Positions 56,569 to 64,000 of a DNA stretch of 64,000 nt are shown piece after piece. Source of the stretch: Gnetum montanum (lineage: Eukaryota > Streptophyta > Gnetopsida > Gnetales > Gnetaceae); assembly GCA_015680685.1 (NCBI GenBank), contig MNCI01036290.1:6285-70284 (forward strand). Direction: 5' to 3'. The notes beneath the pieces are model-generated. The model had not been told where the DNA came from and did no database searches. It saw nothing but the letters and a program-made list of their open reading frames with translations. Both the position numbers and the translations under genes were made by a program. How positions within the stretch are numbered: position 1 is the stretch's first letter; each line of letters begins with the position of its first letter.

Positions 56569-58940
56569 CTAGGGTGGTCTAGGATTACTATCAATGCTGA
56601 TGGTGTTGATAATGTAGCTGACGTTGCTGGCGTTAAGAGGATCTGTATAGACATGCAAAGACTGATTTTCTGGATGTATTGGGTTTCTTTCATCTAAAAC
56701 TAGTTTCCCTTGATCAATCATTCTTTGGATGTCATCTTCTAATGCCATGCAATAATCCATGTCGTGACCACATTGTTGATGGTAGTCATAGAACCACTCC
56801 AGCCGAAAATTCTTAGGAATTGGTAGCTCATTGGGCAAGGCCAAGGAGGGGTTCCTAAGGAGTTCACAGTACCATTGATGTTTCTTGACTCCCTCCTCTG
56901 ACATCCACTTGTGTTGGATATACCTCATCGCCAGTAATTGCTTCAGAATTTTTGAAGGCTTGACGGGAAGTGGGGTATATTTAGAGTGATCTTTACACTC
57001 AAAGTTTGGCTTGAGCAGTGTAGATTTTTTGAATGAAGATGTGGAGGGTTGAGCTGCATTGCCCTGGTTGGGTGTAGGGTTAGTTGTTGCAGTGGCCACT
57101 TTCTTATTGTTCTTGTTGTTGTTGGGTTTGGCTTCATTTGCCACAGCAGCCACTGTGGCTATTGCAGCCTTACCCTTGTCTTTGTCTTTCTTTTTAAAAG
57201 TGTTCTTGTATGCAACATAGGCTGGGTCTTTACTTGCCTTGGCCGTGTCTTATATGCTCTTGGTTTGGGCAAAGGCCTGTCTAAGAGTCCATGGAGAAAG
57301 ATAGTACAGTTTAGACTTAATAAAGTCATTCACTGCATCCTTAAAGACGGATAGCAGATGGGCCTCTGCCATGGGCTCTCAGCTCTCATTAAGAGTAACA
57401 CTCAACCATTGTATGAATTTCTGGATTGGTTCGAGTGGGTATTGTTTGACACTCATTAACTGATCCAGCGTAACCTCCAGTCTCAAGTTATACTTGAAAT
57501 GTGTTACGAATTGGGTTAGCAGCTCCTCTAGGGTTGAGATGGAGGAGCATGGAAGCACATGGTACCAATCCAGGGCTTTTCCCATTAGAGACATAGTAAA
57601 GATGCGGAGGATTGTATGTGGCCATTATTGCAAAAGAAGGGACTCAGATCTAAATGTTAAAAGATGGGCATTGGGATCACCCTACCCATTGTATTTTGTG
57701 AATTGGGGAAGTGGCATCCCAGGGGGTAACGTTAGCATGGGGACTGCTGGGCTAATGGGATCATCATGATAGAAATCCATGACTTGTATCGTGTTAGAAC
57801 TGATAGCCTTCAGGCATTTTATTTCCTCGGTAAGGGTCTGGATAAGCTGGAACGCTTGATCCAGACCCAGGGATGATGCAAATGGTTGGGGAGATACAGG
57901 GGTAGCTCCCATCTGTGGCTTGATAGGGGCAGTGATGTGACCCATAGGCAGTGCCATTGGGATGGCCCATATGAGTGGTGCTATCTATGCTATCCACCAC
58001 CTAGTAGGTGGTGCTATTGGAGTAGTAGCTACTGGTTGTGTCACAGGGTAGGCCATTTTTGTGGTTGGTGGGATAGACCATAGTCCCATGCTTGGTTGTA
58101 CCATTTGTGGGACTTGGTACGTTTGGTGGCGAGCGTAGTGGAACATTTGTGATGGCTGAAAAACAAGAGGAGAAGTGAATGGGGTCCACCATGTGGGCAG
58201 GACTAGGTCTGTCGCTGATGGTGGGATAAGTGTAGACACCAGAATGGATGCAGAAGGTACATGCAACTGCGATGTAGGTACGATGTGAATGTAGGGCATG
58301 ATAGTCATGATTGGTGCATGATACACTGAGGGAATGGATTGGGGGATTGATTACAAGGGAAAATTACTTGAAAATGAGATAGGGGAATAGGCATGTTGAT
58401 ATGTCAAGGGCATGGCATGGCTACCCATTCCCGATGAAACTACGAGTTGTGACGATGCAGACGTGATCATGAAGGGAGTAGTGGTAGAGAGAAGGTTTGT
58501 CCAGAAAGATGGAGTGGGAGGGATGGTGACAGGGTTGGTTTAAACCCCACCTTTAGACTGGGAATCCAGTTCCTCTTACCCATCTTGGAATGCCTCATCA
58601 TGGTGAGATGTCATGTCTCATGACTCCCTAGGCCTAATGACTACTATCAGCTGATCTATGAGCCACTTATGAGTCTATGTTAAAGGAAAGAAAATGCCAG
58701 GAGTGGGAATAAATTCCTTCCTATTACAGTAGGTGAACTCAAATTTGTGCTTCTCTTCGAGTTCTTGTGCATCTAATGGCAGACTTTCCTAAACCTTAGC
58801 GCAGAGAAAGTTATACTGCTTGTATTGTCGATCCAAGCCCTGAAGTCCTCGATTTTGGATCCCGAGAGATCAGTGTGGTCCCAGCATTGGGCTGGGTGGC
58901 TGCTCAGCACCTGTGATGTCTTAAACCAAGAGCAAAACCT
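56569..58940 (-). pseudogene. gag of T3
   Basis: N-terminal part near 58850-58560 (ELEEKHKFEFTYCNRKEF), a Pro/Thr/Gln-rich segment (58330-57985) and LGLDQAFQLIQTLTEEIK near 57850. The gag core follows: MSLMGKALDWYHVLPCSS at 57594 and QLMSVKQYPLEPIQKFIQ. The last open frame (57153-56569) is rich in Asn/Thr/Lys. It has a Cys/His block CGHDMDYCMALEDDIQRMI near 56760, like the short zinc-finger motif of Tat gag proteins. Start not fixed; the first 260 bases after the PBS may be leader. Confidence 0.78.
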
Positions 58941-59200
58941 CAAAGTTATAGGTAGTAGCTGCAGTGCTTGAGGAAATTATTTTCGTAAAGCTGAAAGGGC
59001 TTGTAAATAAGAAAACAAAGAGATCAAATAGCTATCGGAGGCTTTCTATCCTACAGGATTCCAAAGGAACTTTTGGAGCAACCGATCTGCACCACATGAT
59101 GCATAAACAACCACAAAAGGATGTCATGTTTACGCTAGTGTGTGACGGGGTACAGAACATGTGCAGGACTACCGTGAAACATGGAAAAGGCACCAAAAGG

Positions 59201-59217
59201 ACTTCCTTCTAGCGCCA
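59201..59217 (-). other. Primer-binding site of T3
   Basis: The minus strand reads TGGCGCTAGAAGGAAGT six bases after the LTR end. It starts with the TGG expected from a tRNA CCA end; the tRNA was not assigned. Confidence 0.6.
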
Positions 59218-59223
59218 GAAAAC

Positions 59224-61126
59224 TATAGCGACCAAAAACGTCAATGGCTGGAAACACTGAGAGGTCATCGGGCAAACAGTTTTGACACCGGATCCGTGTG
59301 AGGGCCGTGCTAGATAAAATAGAAACGGGGCACCTTGAATGGTCTGGTCGATTAGATAGGGACTTAATCAGTGTAACTTAACCTTTTGTAAACGTTGGTT
59401 TGAATGTGAAAATACGTGAAGTAAAATCAATGATCAATAAATTTAAGAATGAAAATAGTGCCAAATAGTGATAATAATAAAGAGATAACAAGGTAAACTT
59501 GGGTAAGGAAATGCACCGTCGCAAGGTCGCGGGTTCGATTCTTTTCTTTCCTTGAAAATGTATAACAAGTTATACAGTGCTAGAGGTGCATAGAGAGTCT
59601 AGGAATGATTGAAATGCTCAAAATGCTTCAACTATGTTTTTGAGTACAAGATTAAGAGCCAACAGTACAAAGTGCCAACAATAAAAACGCTAATGCTAAG
59701 TGCCAATGCTAACAAAGGCAACTACTTAAATTTGCCAACTAGGGGGATTCTCAAATTTCCAATCAAGCGAGTTCTCAATTTCCCAACTGCTAAGATTTTC
59801 CAATCCTTTGAATTGCTAAAATGCCAAACAAATTTTGCAACTTGCCAAAAAATGCCAAAAATGCTCAAATTTTCCAACCAACAAACAAATTTTCCAACCC
59901 TTTGAGCATTTCTTGTCAAGGTATTTATAGGGCCAGGAGCACGTGAAAAATGAGGCTTGGATGACATGTGTCTTGGACCCACGAGATGCTGACGTGCCTG
60001 TACTGTATGGAGGTGCCAAACCTGATCCTAAACCTGCTACGCTGTAACCATTTTTCGTCAAGACTGGAGATGTTGAATCAAGTGTGAAAATAATGCAAAT
60101 AAGAAGTGAAGCACACTGGAGTAGCGTAGCTGCTTGCTATGTTGTGCTACGCTATGGAGCGTAGTATGTTGTTGGCATAACATAGTTGCTTGCTATGTTA
60201 TGCTACGCTATATAGCATAGCACTGCACAGCCACTAGTTTGAAGAAGAAAATTGTGTTGAAATCAACTGCTAGAAGCCTTGGTGCATGTTGGGCTAACTT
60301 TTTGAAGCGTTCCCTTTTGGTTTTACATCTTTGCTACATTATGCTACGCTACATAGTATAGCATAGCATAGTAGCTAGCTTCATCTATGACTTGTGTTGG
60401 AGTTGCAAACACTTGCTTGAAGCTTGATTATGCCAACAACTGCAACTTTTGCATTTGTGAAGGGAAGAATTTGAACTTGCTGAACTTTCATTTGAGACAC
60501 CTTTTGTTGTTCTTACATTGTCGCTACGCTGTGCTACGCTATGTAGTGTAGCACAACGTAGTAGTCAGTATATCTTGCTTTTTGTTCAATTCGCCACTTT
60601 CTAATGAGAAGCTTTGCTAAGGACTTGAAGTTGAATAAGGCAACTGGTTTTGAAGGCTAGAGTGCTTGCTGAGTGTAATTTCCTGATTGGAGTCACTTAG
60701 TAAGCTAGAACTTTCTAACTTTCCTTTGCTACACTATGTAGCATAGCATAGCGTAGCACCCTGTTTTGCAACAATTTTTTCTTGATTGCCTAAGAAACTG
60801 TCTTCTAAGGCTTGCTATGCTACATAGTGTAGCAAGCTTCTTTACTAGAAAACTTGCCAAATTATTTTGTGCATCCTGAGCACTGCCGACAGCCCTAAGC
60901 ATGCTTTTTGAATAGACTGTCAGCCAGGTGAAATACCCAGGTGGGCAGGCTAAAGAGTCCATCAGGCCTATTAGTTCTGGAGGTAGAAAATTTGCAGAAA
61001 TGAACAGTCTAAACTCAGTGCATTCATTTCTTGCCAAACTATCCTGAAGCTACACTTGTGGAAATGTTTGCCTCATTTTCACAATCCTGGTGAAGCAAGA
61101 ATGCTTTGATATTTTATGGTGTTTCA
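59224..61126 (-). repeat. 5' LTR of T3
   Basis: Plus-strand start TATAGCGAC (G-to-A in the TG end), end GTGTTTCA. Partner of 42713-44605. Its palindrome cluster runs 60118-60835, with GCTACGCTATATAGCATAGC at 60202-60221. Confidence 0.92.
59922..59929 (-). promoter_or_regulatory. TATA box in T3 5' LTR
   Basis: The minus strand reads CCTATAAATACC, about 1.2 kb into the LTR in element sense. It would drive transcription of T3 toward gag. Confidence 0.55.
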
Positions 61127-61131
61127 ATAGG
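61127..61131. repeat. Right target duplication of T3
   Basis: ATAGG, identical to 42708-42712. Confidence 0.85.
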
Positions 61132-61479
61132 TAGGAACCTGCTTTGGGGAGGATCCACTTACGTGACTTTTGTAATTGGTACTTATTGCACACTACCACA
61201 TCATTTTATATCCTCTAAGTGCTTCATTGCCAAATATATTCTTTCCTTTACCATCATTTTATTAAATGTTCCTTGAAATCAATACACGTTCTTTTTATGT
61301 GTCACCTAAATAGATTAGATCTGACATTAAACTTTTAGGGAACCTTTCTTGAAAAATATCTAACTCTAGAATCACACTAAGCAATGAATCAAACATTTAT
61401 TAAAAGTAATGAGTAAGGTATAAGATAACCAAATTTTTTTAAACAACCTTACTAAAAAGTGGTTCTTGTGTGATTACAA
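61132..61479 (+). other. A2 sequence between T3 and the coiled-coil ORF
   Basis: A/T-rich, no protein seen. Continues A2 after T3. Confidence 0.5.
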
Positions 61480-61917
61480 ATGGCTCCTAAAAGAGGATAG
61501 CAAGAAGGACCTTCTTAAGGTGCAAGTAAATGTCCAAAAGGAGGCAGAGGCCAAGGACCTCCTAAAGAACATGCAAAGCAAGAGGCACAATCATTTAGAA
61601 TCCATTAGAAAACTCCTATCACTACATAATCTAACTAAGTAAAAGGTGGATAGGTTAGGGCCAATGCCTATGAAGAGGAAAAATGGCTATTTGTGGCATA
61701 GTATGTCAAGGCCAATCAGATGTTCCCACAACTATCATGCCCATGGGAGGTGCCAAGTTTATTAAATATTGGAACATCATCATGGACAATACATGATCCC
61801 CAAATTGAAGAAGACAAGATTCAGGTGCTCCTCTAAAGACATCCATTTCCAAAGCCTGGAGTAGAAGATAAGGGAAAGAGGCCCATGGAGGAGCCACCAC
61901 TAGCAGGAACCACATGA
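61480..61917 (+). pseudogene. Coiled-coil ORF of A2, internally shortened
   Basis: Starts MAPKRG, with a Gly/Lys/Gln-rich N-terminus. It then jumps to the C-terminal block also seen in A1: LFVAQYVKANQMFP and QLSCPWEVP (TAG replaces one Gln), and ends MEEPPLAGTT with TGA at 61915-61917. It has about 145 codons against about 600 in A1, so most of the coiled-coil centre is absent. Function unknown. Confidence 0.6.
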
Positions 61918-62092
61918 GTTCTAATAATTTTGCATTCTACACTCTATTTCTATGTCCCAATTTTGTTTTGTTTCATTCCACACTGTGGCATAAGTAAATC
62001 TCTAGTTAGTTAATAATCCCATACCTATCCACTATGTAATTAATTACACTCATTCTCATTCTGTTTGACTCGAGGATGAGTTGTTATTTAGT

Positions 62093-62102
62093 TGTGGGGG
62101 TA
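62093..62102 (+). other. Polypurine tract of A2
   Basis: TGTGGGGGTA directly before the LTR start TGATGAAGC. Confidence 0.65.
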
Positions 62103-63003
62103 TGATGAAGCATCCAATGGCCAGTGTTAACTGGGTTGCATCGATGAAGCCCCGTCAACATGGCCACATCAACGTGACCCCGTTAATGCCTCTTTCCATG
62201 CATTGACGTGGCCTCATCAACATAGAGTTCATTTTCCACTATAAATATGCATGCGCCTACTACATTTAGGACACCTTTTTGTTCAAGTTGTAGCGAAGCT
62301 CTTGCGGTTTGTTTCCGTAGGAGTTAGACTATTTTTCTAAGTGCATGTCCATAGTGTGATACTTGTAATTGTATGGAACCTTTATTCAAGTGTGACATAC
62401 TTGGACACATACATGATCAGCAATAAAGATCAAGATTACTCCATCATTGAAGCATTCACTTAGTTTTAATTATTTAATTATTATTGTTAATCATTTTTGT
62501 TATTTATTTTTTTCTTAGTTAATATTTCTTTTTCATCATTTAATCTTCTTGTTGTTAGATGCAGAATGAGTATGACTTAATCACGAACATTAAAGTGTAA
62601 CTAGTTGGTAACCTAGTAGCATATTTAGGAGCGCTCAAGTAATGTGCACTTGGCAATACTAGAAGTAGTACATAAGGTCCAAGATGTGTATGGGTGATTA
62701 AGGATAGATGCTCATCACACTTAGGCTAGCTTAGACTTCATTTTCTATTACTTATTAGTTTAATTAAGATTATTTTCCATTGTCTCTAGGAGTAGCCTAG
62801 TGTTAAAAATCATATCGTACATCTCATTATGGACTAAACCATACATGATAAAGCAAATACTAGTCTAGGTGGGAAGACAACAAATTGTGATCAACGTGTA
62901 ACTATTTAGATACCACAACTAGTCCATATGCGGAGTTCGACTAGATCATGCGTACACGCGCGTATTCGTATGGTTGAGTATAGGGGTACCTCACTACTCA
63001 TCA
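62103..63003 (+). repeat. Family A LTR, 3' LTR of A2
   Basis: Starts TGATGAAGC, ends ACTCATCA. TATAAATA at 62240-62247. A gag gene follows immediately, so the same LTR may also serve as 5' LTR of a further element. Its first 120 bases carry 'catcaacat/gtcaacat' repeats unlike the GATATC repeats of A1 and A2 5'. Confidence 0.85.
62240..62247 (+). promoter_or_regulatory. TATA box in family A LTR
   Basis: TATAAATA 137 bases into the LTR, conserved with 2512-2519. Confidence 0.55.
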
Positions 63004-63079
63004 TTCCTGGGTTATGAATAGTTGAGTGAAGATTCTAATACACAACTCCTTGATTAAGGTTTTGGTACCAACGGATACA

Positions 63080-64000
63080 AAGGGTCCAAAAAGGAAACAT
63101 GAATGCATGATGATGATGGACATTCCAATTGTAACCACGACCGAGGCCACAACTACTGAAGAGAAGGTGACAGGAACCATCATGATGCTAGTCCTCCTGC
63201 CTCTTCACCTTCATTATCTCCTTCTTCCTCTCCTTCAGGATCTGAACATAGTCACAAAGAGCAAGACCATGAGGATAAGGATAAGAAAAATAGAAATCAT
63301 AGACAAAATAGTCGAGAAAGGGGGTGAGGGTAGTTTAGAGATACACATCACGAAAGAAGGGAGAGTAGGAAATAGCATAGGAATCATAGATTCCATAGAC
63401 AACATGATCATGATGAATCCCTACTCATCACTTGAAGAATGCTAGATATAACAAAGGCCGTTAGGATCCCAACAAGGCACCATAAATATAAGTAGGATCA
63501 AAATATTAGACATGAATAACATCCCACAATTTGAAGGCGGATACAATGCTGATCCTCAAAACCATATACAAGCATTCCATGACACATGTGCCTTGCCAAA
63601 TATAGAAAATGAGTGGAAAAAATTAAAGTTTTTTCCATGGACATTGACCAAGGAGGTGGAAAGCTAGTATGAGTCCTTAGATTCGGAATCCATTCGTCGA
63701 TGGAGTACCATGTTGGAGCTATTCAACAATAAGTATCAAACATACTCCTAAGTGTCCAACCTACGTAAGCAAATCCAAGGATGGAAACAAGGAGGACACA
63801 AATCCTTGGATGCTACCATGGGATAATATTATTCATTGTTACATTGTTGTCCTAGCCATGGTTACTCATAGAAAGAACAACTACACCATCTCGTAGATGG
63901 GCTTAGGTACAAAACATGAAGAACCCTTGGAACTTATGCTCAGGGAAGGCTATTTGAGCTAAGAGCCCATCACATACAAAGATTGTTAGAGAAAGTTGTT
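63080..64000 (+). pseudogene. gag of a further family A element (A3), runs off the window
   Basis: A region rich in His, Arg, Lys, Asp and Ser (63200-63440) is followed by the gag core. It has HIQAFHDTCALPNIENEW near 63565, KKLKFFPWTL, SIRRWSTMLELFNNKYQT near 63690, NLRKQIQGWKQGGHKSLD near 63760 and LHHLVDGLRYKT near 63885. It is a diverged homologue of the A2 gag at 39598. The usual PBS is not visible after the LTR (TTCCTGGGTT instead of TTGGTGCC...), which suggests a small deletion. The gene continues past 64000. Confidence 0.7.

Larger units (their letters stand above)
42713..61126 (-). mobile_element. Tat/Ogre-like LTR retrotransposon T3, 18.4 kb, complete
   Basis: Both LTRs (1,893 and 1,903 bases, direct), identical 5-bp target duplications, PPT and PBS are present. 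On the minus strand the order is gag, protease, spacer, RT, RNase H, archaeal-type RNase H, integrase. The order and second RNase H place it in the Tat lineage. A protease-RT interruption is known for Ogre elements, but here it is about 5.4 kb and holds an antisense gene. It is the youngest insertion by nesting and keeps more CpG than its host A2. Confidence 0.9.
38633..63003 (+). mobile_element. Family A element A2, without pol, split by T3
   Basis: LTRs at 38633-39463 and 62103-63003, PBS at 39465, gag at 39598-41652, T3 (42713-61126) and a short coiled-coil ORF (61480-61917). Without T3 and one copy of its target duplication it is about 5.95 kb. No protease, RT or integrase is seen in the 1.4 kb between gag and the second ORF, so it looks non-autonomous. 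No target duplication is visible at its ends. Confidence 0.7.

Noticed and set aside
59470-59560. tRNA gene
   Set aside because: A T-arm-like word is present, but no paired acceptor, D or anticodon arms could be drawn, and both LTRs carry it at the same place.

Overview
This window is nuclear DNA from a plant with a large, repeat-swollen genome. The evidence is Ty3/gypsy elements of the Tat/Ogre type, a plant L1-like LINE and heavy C-to-T decay of coding remnants. A gymnosperm would fit, but the species cannot be read from the sequence. I recognise no host gene; nearly all of the window is transposable-element DNA.

The main result is a set of nested insertions. From left to right: (1) the 3' end of an element of family A (A1: coiled-coil ORF and LTR, about 391-3269); (2) a small minus-strand gypsy element S (3447-8109) with two LTRs, gag, protease and integrase but no reverse transcriptase; (3) a LINE (8112-about 10580); (4) T1, a minus-strand Tat element (10582-16226) cut in its reverse transcriptase by (5) P, a plus-strand relative (LTR 16227-18542, gag 36959-38632); (6) T2, a minus-strand Tat element of 18.4 kb (18573-36958) inserted at the primer-binding site of P; (7) A2, a plus-strand family A element (38633-63003) inserted in the gag of P and carrying gag plus a second ORF but no pol; (8) T3, a minus-strand Tat element of 18.4 kb (42713-61126) inserted in A2, with an intact 5-bp target duplication ATAGG; (9) a second family A gag starting right after the A2 3' LTR and running off the window.

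T2 and T3 share one plan, read on the minus strand: LTR, PBS, gag, protease, a 5-7 kb spacer, RT, RNase H, archaeal-type RNase H, integrase, 3' UTR, PPT, LTR. Ogre elements are known to have a spliced interruption between protease and RT. Here that spacer is very large. In T3 it holds an antisense (plus-strand) multi-exon gene of about 4.6 kb with its own TATA box. In T2 it holds a tandem array of about 182-bp units, other tandem repeats and possibly a small antisense gene.

Short hairpin repeats built on TTAAGGTCTTAGTAGACC lie at the same module boundaries in these elements: integrase/3' UTR, spacer/RT and protease/spacer. The T3 LTRs carry a second palindrome family (GCTACGCTATATAGCGTAGC type) that recurs in the introns of the antisense gene. 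These hairpin borders and the antisense gene are the best candidates for something undescribed. Coordinates of degraded domains and exons were read by eye and are approximate.
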